Origin: Niveispirillum sp048066115
Lineage (GTDB): Bacteria > Pseudomonadota > Alphaproteobacteria > Azospirillales > Azospirillaceae
Direction of reading: 5' to 3'
DNA length: 64,000 nt
Assembly: GCF_048066115.1 (NCBI RefSeq)
Contig: NZ_JBLTYX010000014.1
Span: forward strand, 1 to 64,000
The notes below the pieces were generated by a model. It worked only from the letters and a program-made list of their open reading frames with translations, searched no databases and was not told the DNA's origin. Position numbers and translations under genes: made by a program. This document shows positions 34,817 to 44,953 of the stretch, piece after piece; within the stretch, counting starts at the first letter, position 1; each line of letters starts with the position of its first letter.

Positions 34817-35674
34817 TCAGCCCAGCTTCTTGCCCGCGGCACCCGCCAGATCCTGGATCAACTGCCAGGCCACGCGGCCCGAGCGGTTGCCGCGCGTCAC
34901 CGACCATTCCACGGCGGCCGCATGCAGCTGTTCCACCGTCAGGTCCAGCCCATGGGCGGCGGCGTAACCTTCGACCATGGCGAAATAGCTGTCCTGGTCG
35001 CAGGCATGGAAGCCCAGCCACAGGCCGAACCGGTCGGACAGGCTGATCTTCTCCTCCACCGCTTCGGCCGGGTTGATGGCGGTGGACCGCTCATTCTCAA
35101 TCATGTCGCGCGGCATCAGGTGCCGGCGGTTGGACGTGGCGTAGAGCACGACATTGTCGGGCCGCCCCTCGATCCCGCCTTCCAGCAGCGCCTTCAGCGA
35201 CTTGTAATCGCTGTCATCGGTGCTGAAGGAAAGATCGTCGCAGAACAGCACGCAGCGCCGGTCGCTGGCGCGCAGCACCTCCAGCAGCCGGCCGAGCGTC
35301 GGGATGTCATCGCGGTGGATTTCCACCAGCGCCAGCGAACCCGGCGCATCCCGGTTCACCCGTGCATGCACGGCCTTGACGATGGAGCTCTTGCCCATGC
35401 CACGCGCGCCCCAGAGCAGGGCGTTGTTGGCGGGCAGGCCACGGGCGAAGCGGGATGTGTTCTCCAGCAGCAGCACCTTCTGCCGGTCGATGCCCTTCAG
35501 CAGGTCGTAATCGACATGGGCGACCCTGGCCACCGGTGCCAGGGACAAGGTATCGCCATGCCAGACGAAAGCATCGGCGGCCGACAGGTCGCCCGTGGGC
35601 CGGGCCGGCGGGGCCAGCCGGTCCAGGGCGTCGGCGATGCGGGACAGAAGGGGCAGGATATCCTGTTCGGCCAT
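34817..35674 (-). CDS. DUF815-family P-loop ATPase
   Basis: A 285-residue AAA-like ATPase (COG2607). Walker A is GARGMGKSSIVKAV near residue 90 and Walker B LFCDDLSF near 145, with the conserved arginine region YATSNRRHLMPRDM. Function unknown; it is often upstream of yajC in alphaproteobacteria, as here (divergent with yajC). I chose ATG 35674; TTG 35680 is also in frame. Confidence 0.88.
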   Translation of the reverse strand: MAEQDILPLLSRIADALDRLAPPARPTGDLSAADAFVWHGDTLSLAPVARVAHVDYDLLKGIDRQKVLLLENTSRFARGLPANNALLWGARGMGKSSIVKAVHARVNRDAPGSLALVEIHRDDIPTLGRLLEVLRASDRRCVLFCDDLSFSTDDSDYKSLKALLEGGIEGRPDNVVLYATSNRRHLMPRDMIENERSTAINPAEAVEEKISLSDRFGLWLGFHACDQDSYFAMVEGYAAAHGLDLTVEQLHAAAVEWSVTRGNRSGRVAWQLIQDLAGAAGKKLG

Positions 35675-35885
35675 GGTCAAGATCGCTCGAAATATCGGTG
35701 GCGCCCCTTGCGCGGTTCTGCCGGCGGGGCCAGATGAGGTGCGCGCACGCTATCATGGGGCCAGCTTGCGTCCGAAGCCCGCTTGCCGCATGGCAGCGTG
35801 GCCGGTTTCGGTTGCAACGGTCCTTGCGGCTTGTATAGTCCCCGCATCCGGCGCCGCCGGGATGTAAAGAATTGAGGAGCAGTTG

Positions 35886-36230
35886 ATGTTCATTTCCACG
35901 GCCTATGCCCAGGCCGCTGCCGGTGCGCCGGGCGGTGGTGGCATGGAATCCCTGATGTCGCTGGCCCCGCTGGTGCTGATCTTCGTCGTCTTCTATTTCC
36001 TGCTGATCCGTCCGCAGCAGAAGAAGCTGAAGGAGCACAAGTCCATGCTGGACGCGCTGCGCCGGGGTGACAAGGTCGTGACGGGCGGCGGCATCGTCGG
36101 CTCCGTCGTCAAGGTCGCCGATGACGAGGTGACGGTGGAAATCGCCAATGGCGTGCAGGTGCGCGTCCTGCGCCCCACCATCACCAGCGTCCTGGCCAAG
36201 ACCGAGCCGGCCAAGGCCGAGGAAAAGTAA
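35886..36230 (+). CDS. yajC: Preprotein translocase subunit YajC
   Basis: A 114-residue single-pass accessory protein of the Sec translocon. One membrane helix (LAPLVLIFVVFYFLLIRPQQ) is followed by the diagnostic KKLKEHKSMLDALRRGDKVV and TGGGIVGSV. The ribosome site is GAGGAG. Usually secD and secF follow; here a strong terminator and an unrelated receptor gene follow instead, so secDF must lie elsewhere. Confidence 0.95.
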   Translation: MFISTAYAQAAAGAPGGGGMESLMSLAPLVLIFVVFYFLLIRPQQKKLKEHKSMLDALRRGDKVVTGGGIVGSVVKVADDEVTVEIANGVQVRVLRPTITSVLAKTEPAKAEEK

Positions 36231-36265
36231 GAGCCTCCCGTAAATCGGAAGGCCGACAGTAGAAA

Positions 36266-36305
36266 GCCCCGATCCCGGGTGACCCGGGATCGGGGCTTTT
36301 CTTTT
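36266..36305 (+). terminator. Terminator after yajC
   Basis: A perfect 14-bp stem (GCCCCGATCCCGGG paired with its complement) around TGA, then TTTTCTTTT. Confidence 0.92.
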
Positions 36306-36406
36306 GGGCGAACGGGGCGGGAAAGAGCTTGCGCCCTTCCCGTCCCGCCACTCGATATCTGTGCGGTGAAAACCGCCCCCGGGCCTGAGCCCGGGGGCGA
36401 TGATCA

Positions 36407-39400
36407 TCAGAACGACTTGGAGACGGTCATGTAAACACGACGGCCGTTATAGTCGTACCCGCTATACAGCGGCGAGTTGCCGATACGGTTGTACGTGGCC
36501 TTCGCACCCGTCAGGCCGGCCGAAATCTTCGGCGGCTGCTTGTCGAAGGCGTTACGCACGCCGACCGTCACACCCCAATCCTCTGCCTTGTACTGGGCGG
36601 AGAAGTGATGCAGGTCGTAGGACGGAACCTTGGCGATACGGACATCCGTCGCCGGGTTCAGGCCCAGCAGCTCATAGCTGTCCATGCTGGCGATCCATTC
36701 CAGACCGTAGCGGAAGCTGAAGCCGTCGATGCGGTAGGTCAGGTCGGCATTGAGCGTGTATTCCGGCGTGTTCAGGGTGCCGTTATACTCGTCCCACGCC
36801 TGATCGGCGAAGGTCTTGCTCTTCTGCTTGAAGAACTGCGTCAGCTGGCCATTCAGCGTGACATCGCCCTCACCCACTTCCGTACGGTAGCGGATGTTGT
36901 AATCCAGACCCGACGTGATGGAGGAAGCGATGTTGGTGTAGCTGTCGGACACGATCAGACGGTTGGTACCGGCTTCACGCGCAGAAACCAGACGGCACAG
37001 CGGGGCGCCGTTGCGGAACTCGGCCGACGTGTAGCAACGCGTCAGGATTTCCGAGTAGCCGATACGGGAGACCGAATTGTCGATCTGGATGTCGAAATAG
37101 TCGGCAGCGAACGAGAACTCGCCGAACTCTTCCGGCAGGTCCGGCTGGAACACCGCGCCCAGACCGAAATTCTTAGAGGTTTCGGCTTCGACGCCGGCGG
37201 CGCGACCACCACCGGAATTGACCTGGATGCTCTGCGTGGCCGAATAGGTCGGTGCCAAGCCTTCGGCAGCGCAGTTCGCCTTGACGTTGGCGTTGACGCC
37301 GGCAGCGCCCCAGTTGTTGCAGGGATCGTTCTGCGACGACTGGAAGCCCGAGGTCGTGCCCAGGAACTGTTCATACAGCGCCGGAGCGCGGAACGAGGTG
37401 CCATAGGTCGACCGGATGGAGAACCACTTGGTCGCACGGTAGTTACCGCCCACCTTGTAGGTCCAATCCGAACCGTAGCTGTCATACTCGGTATAGCGGC
37501 CCGAACCGGTGAAGGTCAGTTCCTCGACCAGCGGCAGATCCTTCAGCAGCGGAACTTCCACTTCGCCGAACAACTCGTACACATTGTCCTTGCCGCGTGT
37601 CGGGGCCGACGTCGTCAGGTTCAGCAGGTTGCCGGCGACGCTGTTGGGATCCGGCGTATCGTCGATCTTGGCTTCGCGATATTCCGCACCCAGGGCCAGC
37701 TGCACCGTACCGGCCGGCATTTCGAAAATCGGGCCGTCCATGTTCAGAGTGGCCGTGTTCTCGCGGTACTCCGTGTTGCCGATGACATCGCGGAACACGT
37801 AGTTGACCCAGTCCTTCGGCAGTACGCCGCCGATGGTGGCGCTGTTCAGGATTGGGGCCGCGATGCAGTTCTCGGCCGGGTTCGTGATGTTGACAGCGCA
37901 GGTGACGTTGCCGCCATTGGCGCCCGGACGGACCAGGGCAGAGTTGAAGCCAGCCGGAGCGGCGACAACATTGACCGAGTTCGACATCTTGTCGGTCAGG
38001 AACGACTGCTGCTTGTAGCTGCCTTCGGAATTGGCGTGGCTGACATTGAAGTCATAGCGCCAGTTCGGCACGAAGGTCAGGTCGCCGCGCAGGCCGCCCG
38101 TGCCCTTGTAGAAGTCGATTTCCTGCTCGGAACGGTCGTTGCCGAAGCCGATGAAGGCGCGCAGGCCCGAACCGGTGTGCAGCAGCGAACCGAAGGCCGT
38201 ACCGCGACCCTGCAGGCTGGTGGGGACCAGCGCGCTCATGTGCGGATAGTCCAGCGACAGCTGGCGATAGCCGGTCTGCCAGGATTCACGACGGTTGTAC
38301 AGGAACTCGGCATAGGCCTCGGCCGCACCTTCCTCGTCCAGCTGATAAGAAGCCTGGCCGAAGAAATTGTAGGTCTTGACCGGGGACAGCAGCGAACGGT
38401 TCAGCGTGCGCGGATCGAACGTGTCGCGGACATTGATGTTGTTCGTGCCGCCGCCAACGCCTTCGAAGCCCGGCAGGCCCGCGGTGATGGCGGAATTCGG
38501 ACGCCAGCGGTTGAAGGTCGAGGACGTGCCGGGGCTGACCGAACCGGGGGCGCCGATGCCGGCGATGCTGGCGGTGCCCAGCGTGTTGATGGTCACGCCG
38601 TTGGAACCGGTGCCGGTGACGGGATAGCACTTGGGCTGGCCGGTCATCGGGTCGATGAAGTCGGTGGAGGCGCCGGTGGTCGGGTTGCGCTGGTAATCCA
38701 GGTTGCACTGGGTCCAGTCGCGATCGGCCAGGGTCAGGTTCATCTGCTGGTAATATTCCAGCGAACCGGCAACCTGCCAGCGGTCGCCCGAGGTGCCGCC
38801 GACGATGGAGGCGCGAGCCTGCTCGCCACCATTGTCGAACGGACGGGTGAACTGGCCTTCGGCCGTCACGCCCTCGACGTTCTTCTGGGTGACGATGTTG
38901 ATGACGCCGGCGATGGCGTCCGAACCATAGATCGAGGAGGCGCCTTCACGCAGCACTTCGACATGGTCGACAATGGCGTTCGGCAGGGTGTTCAGGTCGG
39001 TGGAGCCGACCGAACCGCGCGTGCCCGACGGCATGACGCGACGACCGTTGATCAGCACCAGCGTGCGGCCGGCACCCAGGCCGCGCAGCGACACGGTGTT
39101 GGCGCCCGGGCCACCATTGGTCACGAAGCCACCGAACGCGTTGTTCAGCTGCGACGAACCGCTGGTGATGCCGCTGCTCTGCAGCAGGTCGCCGGTGGAA
39201 ACCAGACCGGCCAGGACGCTTTCCTCACGGTTGATCACCTGCACCGGGGACGGCGAATTGAATTGGTCGCGGCGCAGGCGCGAGCCCACCACGACGATTT
39301 CAGTCAGCGACTCACCTTCGCTCGCGCCCTGGCTGGACTGCGCCATGGCCGGAACGGAGGTCAGGAGCATCGCCGCCGCGCCCGTCAATAGGGCGGCGCG

Positions 39401-39436
39401 CAGGGCGCCAGACTTGGAAACCCGATAGTTCGTCAT
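36407..39436 (-). CDS. TonB-dependent outer-membrane receptor
   Basis: A 1009-residue receptor. The signal peptide ends SVPAMAQ (about residue 33); a TonB-box-like EIVVVGSRLRRD precedes the plug (SLRGLGAGRTLVLINGRRVM, DHVEVLREGASSIYGSDAIA), and the C-terminus ends in the membrane-targeting aromatic SKSF. Large extracellular loops with paired cysteines (TQCNLDY, QPKCYPV, VTCAVN/AENCIAA) suggest disulfide-stabilised loops. This large class, common in sphingomonads and caulobacters, may import oligosaccharides or other nutrients; the substrate cannot be read. No regulator or transporter lies next to it. Confidence 0.93.
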   Translation of the reverse strand: MTNYRVSKSGALRAALLTGAAAMLLTSVPAMAQSSQGASEGESLTEIVVVGSRLRRDQFNSPSPVQVINREESVLAGLVSTGDLLQSSGITSGSSQLNNAFGGFVTNGGPGANTVSLRGLGAGRTLVLINGRRVMPSGTRGSVGSTDLNTLPNAIVDHVEVLREGASSIYGSDAIAGVINIVTQKNVEGVTAEGQFTRPFDNGGEQARASIVGGTSGDRWQVAGSLEYYQQMNLTLADRDWTQCNLDYQRNPTTGASTDFIDPMTGQPKCYPVTGTGSNGVTINTLGTASIAGIGAPGSVSPGTSSTFNRWRPNSAITAGLPGFEGVGGGTNNINVRDTFDPRTLNRSLLSPVKTYNFFGQASYQLDEEGAAEAYAEFLYNRRESWQTGYRQLSLDYPHMSALVPTSLQGRGTAFGSLLHTGSGLRAFIGFGNDRSEQEIDFYKGTGGLRGDLTFVPNWRYDFNVSHANSEGSYKQQSFLTDKMSNSVNVVAAPAGFNSALVRPGANGGNVTCAVNITNPAENCIAAPILNSATIGGVLPKDWVNYVFRDVIGNTEYRENTATLNMDGPIFEMPAGTVQLALGAEYREAKIDDTPDPNSVAGNLLNLTTSAPTRGKDNVYELFGEVEVPLLKDLPLVEELTFTGSGRYTEYDSYGSDWTYKVGGNYRATKWFSIRSTYGTSFRAPALYEQFLGTTSGFQSSQNDPCNNWGAAGVNANVKANCAAEGLAPTYSATQSIQVNSGGGRAAGVEAETSKNFGLGAVFQPDLPEEFGEFSFAADYFDIQIDNSVSRIGYSEILTRCYTSAEFRNGAPLCRLVSAREAGTNRLIVSDSYTNIASSITSGLDYNIRYRTEVGEGDVTLNGQLTQFFKQKSKTFADQAWDEYNGTLNTPEYTLNADLTYRIDGFSFRYGLEWIASMDSYELLGLNPATDVRIAKVPSYDLHHFSAQYKAEDWGVTVGVRNAFDKQPPKISAGLTGAKATYNRIGNSPLYSGYDYNGRRVYMTVSKSF

Positions 39437-39795
39437 CTCTCAGCATTCCTTTTTGCTTATCGACGGGCTTTCGGCCCATGCGGTCATGCCACAGGGTCCG
39501 ACACCTCGGCCCGCCGTTATGACAGTTAAGTGTCGCGACCCGCCGCCCGACAAGCCTGCTTGCGCCGAAGATAAATCTTTGGCCCAAAGTGTTGCATTAA
39601 TGCACTGGATAGGGTTAATTGAGCCACAAATGTTTCAAATGACCTATAGTTTTCGTAACTTTTAAACGGTACAAAAATACAACAGCCTTCATATGTATCG
39701 GCTCTGTAACCGAACCTCAAACTGTTTGCAGTATCGAAACGGTATATCGGCGCGACTTCAATCGGATTCTCCGGCCCGTCCACATACGCCTGGCT
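39437..39795. other. Promoter region of the TonB-dependent receptor
   Basis: 359 nt, markedly A+T-rich in 39560-39740. It contains the perfect 12-bp palindrome TGCATTAATGCA (39593-39604). A short minus-strand frame (39526-39783, GTG start) has no recognisable ribosome site or homology and is treated as chance. Confidence 0.5.
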
Positions 39796-41220
39796 TCAGA
39801 GAAGGATCAGCGTCGCCAGGCCGAGGAAAGCCAGGAAACCGACCACGTCGGTAATCATGGTCAGGAAGACGCCCGACGCCACGGCCGGGTCGATCTTCAT
39901 GCGGTCCAGCAGGAAGGGGATCAGACCGCCGAACAGGCCGGCGCAGATCAGGTTGATGATCATGGCACCGGCGATGATCAGGCCCATCAACGAATGGCCG
40001 AACCAGAAAAAGGTGATGCCGCCCACGATGCTGGCCAGCGCCATGCCGTTCAGCAGGCCGACAAGCACCTCCTTGCCGATCACGCGGGCGGCGTTGGAGG
40101 TGGTCAGTTCCTTGGTGGCCAGCGCGCGCACGGCGACCGTCAATGCCTGGGTCCCGGCATTGCCGCCCATGCTGGCCACGATGGGCATCAGGGCTGCCAG
40201 CGCCACGACATGGGCGATGGTGTCGGTGAACTGGTTGATGACGGTGGCGGAGATCAGCGCCGTCACCACATTGAAGGCCAGCCAGCGGAAGCGGGAACGC
40301 GCGGTGGACAGCACGGCGCGGTAAAGATCGTCCTCACCCACGCCACCCATGGCCAGAAGGTCGGCCTCCGCCTCCTCCTCCATCACGTCCACCACGTCAT
40401 CGACGGTGATCACGCCCAGCAGCCGCCCGCCCTTGTCCACCACGGGGGCAGAGACCAGGCCGTAATTGCGGAACAGGCGGGCCACCTCTTCCTGGTCCAT
40501 GGTCACGGGGATGCGATGGATATCCTCGTGCAGGATATCGGCCAGTTTCACACCGCGCTTGGCGCGCAGCACGCGCGACAGGGGCACGCTGCCCACGACC
40601 CGGTGCATCGGGTCGACGACGAAGATGTCGTAGAATTCCTCCGGCAACTCGCTGTCATCGGTGGTGGCGGCGGCGCGCAGATAATCCAGTAGCCCACCCA
40701 CGGTCCAGAATTCCGGCACCGACACGAATTGCCGGCCCATCAGGCGGCCGGCGGAATATTCGGGGTAGGTCAGCCCTTCCTCGACCAGCGCCCGCGCCTC
40801 GGGCGGCAGGTTGGACAGGATGGAAAGCTGCGCGTCGGCGTCCAGGTCCTGGATGACATCGACGGCGTCGTCGGTATCCAGTTCCGCGACGGCGGCGGCC
40901 AAAGCCTTGGGCTCCAGCCGTTCCACCACCTCGTCGCGCAGGTCCACGGAGAGATAGGTGAGGATTTCAGCGTCGAACTGTGGGCGCAGCAGCGCGATCA
41001 GCAGTTCGCGCCGTTCCTCGTCCGCCTGCTCCAGCAGGTCGGCGATGTCGGACGGATGCAGGTCGGCCAGCGCGTTGGCCGCCGCCGCCAGTTCATCGAT
41101 GTCCAGCAGGCGGTTGATGGACGCGATCTCCCCTTCCCCGCCGTCGGCCTCTATCTCGACCGGACGGCGGGGGGAGGATTTGGGCCGATCCTGTTCATGG
41201 AGATCGGCCGGATCACTCAT
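39796..41220 (-). CDS. mgtE: Magnesium transporter MgtE
   Basis: A 474-residue Mg2+ channel. In order: the N-terminal helical domain (residues about 40-150, LADLHPSDIADLLEQADEER), two CBS domains (about 155-285, including DEEVA-type and VVDKGGRLLGVITVDDVVDV), a connecting helix and five membrane helices with the selectivity segment ASMGGNAGTQALTVAVRALA. The acidic Mg2+-sensing residues in the cytosolic domains appear present. Its start overlaps the malic enzyme stop by 4 nt, so it is translationally coupled to it. Confidence 0.95.
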   Translation of the reverse strand: MSDPADLHEQDRPKSSPRRPVEIEADGGEGEIASINRLLDIDELAAAANALADLHPSDIADLLEQADEERRELLIALLRPQFDAEILTYLSVDLRDEVVERLEPKALAAAVAELDTDDAVDVIQDLDADAQLSILSNLPPEARALVEEGLTYPEYSAGRLMGRQFVSVPEFWTVGGLLDYLRAAATTDDSELPEEFYDIFVVDPMHRVVGSVPLSRVLRAKRGVKLADILHEDIHRIPVTMDQEEVARLFRNYGLVSAPVVDKGGRLLGVITVDDVVDVMEEEAEADLLAMGGVGEDDLYRAVLSTARSRFRWLAFNVVTALISATVINQFTDTIAHVVALAALMPIVASMGGNAGTQALTVAVRALATKELTTSNAARVIGKEVLVGLLNGMALASIVGGITFFWFGHSLMGLIIAGAMIINLICAGLFGGLIPFLLDRMKIDPAVASGVFLTMITDVVGFLAFLGLATLILL

Positions 41221-43505
41221 GCGCCACCCGTGGAAGCGCTGTGCATCTGGGCATCGATGACGGCCAGGGCCGACATGTTGACGATGCCGCGCACGGTGAC
41301 CGACGGGGTCAGGATATGCGCCGGCTTGGCCGTGCCCAGCAGCACGGGGCCGACCGTCAGGCCGTCGCCGAGCACCTTCAACAGGTTGAAGGAAACGTTG
41401 GCGCTGTCACGGTCGGGCATGACCAGCAGGTTGGCGGAGCCCTGCAGGCGGCTGTTGGGGAAGATGCGGCTGCGGATTTCCGGAACGATGGCGGCATCGG
41501 CATGCATCTCACCCTCCACCTCCAGATCGCCGCAACGGGCACGGATGGCCTGCAGTGCCTCGCGCATCTTCAGGGCGGCGGTGTCGTTATGACTGCCGAA
41601 GCTGGAATGCGACAAGAGCGCCACCTTGGGCGACAGGCCGAAACGCCGCACCTCCTCTGCCGCCAGATCGGTGATCTCCGCCAGGTCCGATGCGGTCGGG
41701 TTGGCATTCACATAGGTGTCGGTCAGGAAGAAGGTGCCACGATTGAGGATCAGCACCGACAGGGCCGCCATGACGCGGGCCCCCTGCTTCCTGCCGATCA
41801 CGTCGTTCACATGCTTCAGGTGCCAGTCGTAAAGGCCGACAGTACCGCAGATCAGGGCGTCGGCATCGCCCTTCTCCACCATCAGCGTGCCGATGACGGT
41901 GCTGTTGGTGCGCACAACCTGGCGGGCACGGTCGGGCGAGACGCCGTTGCGCTCCATCTTGCGATGATAGGTCTGCCAATAATCGTTATAGGCCTTGTCG
42001 TTCTGCGGATCGATCAGGCGGACATTCTCGTCCAGGCGCAGGCGCAGGCCCAGCTTCTCGATACGCCGCGCCACGACCTCGCGGCGGCCGATCAGGATCG
42101 GCTGGGCGAGACCATCCTCCAGCACCTGCTGGGCGGCGCGCAGCACGCGCTCCTCCTCGCCCTCGGCATAGGCGATGCGGCGCGGATCGGCCTTGGCCTT
42201 GGCGAAGACCGGCTTCATCAGCAGGCCGGAGCGGAAGACGAACTGGCCCAGCTGTTCCAGATAGGCGTCGAAATCCTTGATGGGGCGGGTGGCGACGCCG
42301 CTTTCCATGGCGGCCCTGGCCACGGCGGGTGCGATTTCCAGGATCAGGCGCGGATCGAAGGGGCGCGGGATCAGGTAGTCGGGGCCGAAGCTGGGCGGCG
42401 CCTCGCCATAGGCCATGGCCACCACGTCATGCACCTCGGCCTGGGCCAGCCGGGCGATGGCGTTGACGGCGGCGATCTTCATCGCCTCGTTGATGGTGGT
42501 TGCCCCGACATCCAGCGCACCACGGAAGATGAAGGGGAAGCACAGGACATTGTTGACCTGGTTGGGGAAGTCCGACCGGCCGGTGCCGACGATGGCCTCC
42601 GGCCGCACGGCCTTCACCTCGTCCGGCATGATTTCCGGCGTCGGGTTGGCCAGCGCCATGACGATGGGCTTCTCCCCCATCTTCTTCACCATGTCCTGGG
42701 TCAGGACGCGGGGGGCGGACAAGCCCAGGAAGATATCGGCGCCGCCGATGATGTCGTCCAGCGTGCGGGCGTTGGTGGCCTTGGCGTAACGCTCCTTGCG
42801 CGGGTCCATCAGTTCGGTACGGCCCTGATAGACCACACCCTTGATGTCGCTGACCCAGACATTCTCCACCGGCAGGCCCATGTCGACCAGCAGGTCCAGA
42901 CAGGCCAGTGCGGCGGCGCCGGCACCGGAGCAGACCAGCTTGACCGAGGCGAAATCGCGGCCCGTCAGCTTCAGCGCGTTGGTGATGGCGGCGGCCACGA
43001 TGATGGCGGTACCGTGCTGATCATCATGGAAGACCGGGATCTTCATGCGCTCGCGCAGCTTCTTTTCGACATAGAAGCATTCCGGCGCCTTGATATCCTC
43101 CAGGTTGATGCCACCGAAGGTCGGCTCCAGCGCCGCGATGACATCGACCAGCTTGTCGGGGTCCTTCTCGCTGATCTCAATATCGAAGACATCGATGCCG
43201 GCGAACTTCTTGAACAGCACCCCCTTGCCTTCCATCACCGGCTTGGACGCCAGCGGACCGATGTCGCCCAGGCCCAGCACGGCCGTGCCGTTGGTGATCA
43301 CGGCCACCAGGTTGCCGCGGCTGGTATATTTGGCGGCATTCGCCTCGTCCTCGACGATGGCCTCGCAGGCATGCGCCACGCCGGGGGAGTAGGCCAGCGC
43401 CAGATCGCGCTGCGTCGCCAGGGGCTTAGTGGGCGTTACGGCGATCTTGCCGGGAACGGGAAGGCGATGATAGTCGAGCGCCGCGTCGCGGAAGGCATCG
43501 GTCAT
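41217..43505 (-). CDS. maeB: NADP-dependent malic enzyme with phosphotransacetylase-like domain
   Basis: A 762-residue two-domain enzyme decarboxylating malate to pyruvate. The N-terminal malic domain has YSPGVAHACEAI, the malate/metal site (HDDQHGTA) and the nucleotide motif CSGAGAAALACLDLL. The C-terminal 330 residues (from about 430) are a phosphotransacetylase-like regulatory domain typical of MaeB. ATG 43505 chosen; a TTG at 43523 is possible. Malic enzyme needs a divalent cation, so coupling with mgtE downstream is metabolically sensible. Confidence 0.95.
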   Translation of the reverse strand: MTDAFRDAALDYHRLPVPGKIAVTPTKPLATQRDLALAYSPGVAHACEAIVEDEANAAKYTSRGNLVAVITNGTAVLGLGDIGPLASKPVMEGKGVLFKKFAGIDVFDIEISEKDPDKLVDVIAALEPTFGGINLEDIKAPECFYVEKKLRERMKIPVFHDDQHGTAIIVAAAITNALKLTGRDFASVKLVCSGAGAAALACLDLLVDMGLPVENVWVSDIKGVVYQGRTELMDPRKERYAKATNARTLDDIIGGADIFLGLSAPRVLTQDMVKKMGEKPIVMALANPTPEIMPDEVKAVRPEAIVGTGRSDFPNQVNNVLCFPFIFRGALDVGATTINEAMKIAAVNAIARLAQAEVHDVVAMAYGEAPPSFGPDYLIPRPFDPRLILEIAPAVARAAMESGVATRPIKDFDAYLEQLGQFVFRSGLLMKPVFAKAKADPRRIAYAEGEEERVLRAAQQVLEDGLAQPILIGRREVVARRIEKLGLRLRLDENVRLIDPQNDKAYNDYWQTYHRKMERNGVSPDRARQVVRTNSTVIGTLMVEKGDADALICGTVGLYDWHLKHVNDVIGRKQGARVMAALSVLILNRGTFFLTDTYVNANPTASDLAEITDLAAEEVRRFGLSPKVALLSHSSFGSHNDTAALKMREALQAIRARCGDLEVEGEMHADAAIVPEIRSRIFPNSRLQGSANLLVMPDRDSANVSFNLLKVLGDGLTVGPVLLGTAKPAHILTPSVTVRGIVNMSALAVIDAQMHSASTGGA

Positions 43506-43860
43506 TTCAGGGTGAACTCCCAACGAACCTGAACGGATTTTTATTGGCCCTTAGTTAGGCCCGGAGCAACGCCGCTGTCCAGCCATAGGACAATGCCCAG
43601 GGCGGGAGGCAGCCCCGTGCCGCCCGACACGCCGAAGAGAAGCCCACGCAATGACGGCACCCCTTGGCCAATGCTCCTTAAGTCACTGTACCAGATCGGA
43701 TTTCATGATCTTATCACTCACTCCCGGCAGGCAGCCTGATCGACCCGCTCACGATTTTCTGCCCAATGACGCCGCATGAATGGCATGCTGTGCCGCGGGA
43801 ACCACGATATGTCCGGAACGTTCCGGAATGCCGCCATGCGGATCATCGGAAGGCTTCATC
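43506..43860. other. Intergenic region with a 16-bp palindrome
   Basis: 355 nt. The perfect palindrome TCCGGAACGTTCCGGA (43812-43827) lies 34 nt before the methyltransferase start and could be a regulator site. Frames covering 43776-43860 add only non-family residues. No RNA gene seen. Confidence 0.45.
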
Positions 43861-44742
43861 ATGTTGGCGTCCGAATACAGGGTAGACTATTCCCCCGAGG
43901 AGACCCGCAACCATATCGACTTCATGCGGCTCAAAATGGGGGTGCGGAACATCGAGTTCCAGCCCAGGGCGGGCCGCGGGCTCCACGCGCATCTCCTGCC
44001 CAACGCCGACCAATGCACGGTCCGCACCCGTTGCGACTTCTCGATAACGCCATTCGTGCTGGTGAACCATCATTGGGAAGTCGAACAGCTTCTCTTCGCA
44101 CGCAAGGCGATGGAACGTCACAACAATGTCGTGGTCGTCGATGTCGGCGCGAATATCGGCCTGTTCTCCCGCCAGATCCTGGGCTGGCTGAACAATACGC
44201 ACCATCTTTACGCCTATGAGCCTGAGCCGGAGAATTTCTCCTGCCTGATGCACAATCTCGGTTTCTTCAAGAATTTCACGGCGCAAATGGTGGGGCTGGC
44301 CGACCATGAGGGCTCGACCACCCTGCATATCGATCTCAGTAATTGCGGAAACAACAGCCTGGTATCGGATGACCTGGCCGGCGCGTGGAGCAAATCGGCG
44401 ATGGAGGTCCGGATTCTGGATATCGTGACGGAAAGCCGGCGATGGCTGAGGCATGGGCTGCCGATATTCTACAAGTCCGACACACAGGGTTATGACGAGT
44501 TTCTGGCAAGCCTGCTGCCCGATGACGTCCGCGCCGCCCTTATCGGCGGCATCATCGAGATCGAACAGACCGAAAAGCCGCCGTTCGATATTGCACGGTT
44601 CCGGAGTTTTCTGGACTCTTTCGAATACAAGGCCATCCTGCATCCGGACGCCACCGAAGACCCGATCAGCACGGAGCAGACGCTCGATCTGTTGAACAGC
44701 ACGGCCGAAGCCGGCAGCAACATTGCCTTCCGGCGTCTCTGA
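43861..44742 (+). CDS. FkbM-family methyltransferase
   Basis: A 293-residue SAM-dependent methyltransferase. Motif I is VVDVGANIGLFSRQIL (about residues 93-108), followed by YAYEPEPENFSCLMHN and the FkbM hallmark IFYKSDTQGYDEFL. FkbM-like enzymes usually O-methylate sugars or lipid-linked glycans. I chose ATG 43861 with GGAAGG upstream. A second methyltransferase follows 211 nt downstream on the same strand, suggesting a small glycan- or surface-modification unit. Confidence 0.82.
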   Translation: MLASEYRVDYSPEETRNHIDFMRLKMGVRNIEFQPRAGRGLHAHLLPNADQCTVRTRCDFSITPFVLVNHHWEVEQLLFARKAMERHNNVVVVDVGANIGLFSRQILGWLNNTHHLYAYEPEPENFSCLMHNLGFFKNFTAQMVGLADHEGSTTLHIDLSNCGNNSLVSDDLAGAWSKSAMEVRILDIVTESRRWLRHGLPIFYKSDTQGYDEFLASLLPDDVRAALIGGIIEIEQTEKPPFDIARFRSFLDSFEYKAILHPDATEDPISTEQTLDLLNSTAEAGSNIAFRRL

Positions 44743-44953
44743 ATCCCGGAATTACATGCCCTCACCGGCCCGTGGACCGGTCCGGAAATTGCTGGATCGG
44801 CCTTATTGCCGGTGCTAGGTTCGCCTTGGGACCAAACTGTTCGATAGATACCGCCCCGGCTGTAACCGTCAGGTTCTGTCTTGATGGTGCGGGTATTTGT
44901 CATGATGGAGCGCTGGGATCGACGTCCCGATCCCGATGTCAGGAAGGTCGAAG

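Noticed and set aside
36605..39391. 928-codon + strand frame opposite the TonB-dependent receptor
   Set aside because: Antisense shadow of a GC-rich gene; the minus strand encodes a textbook receptor.
39526..39783. 85-codon minus-strand frame between receptor and mgtE
   Set aside because: GTG start without ribosome site in an A+T-rich promoter region; no recognisable features.
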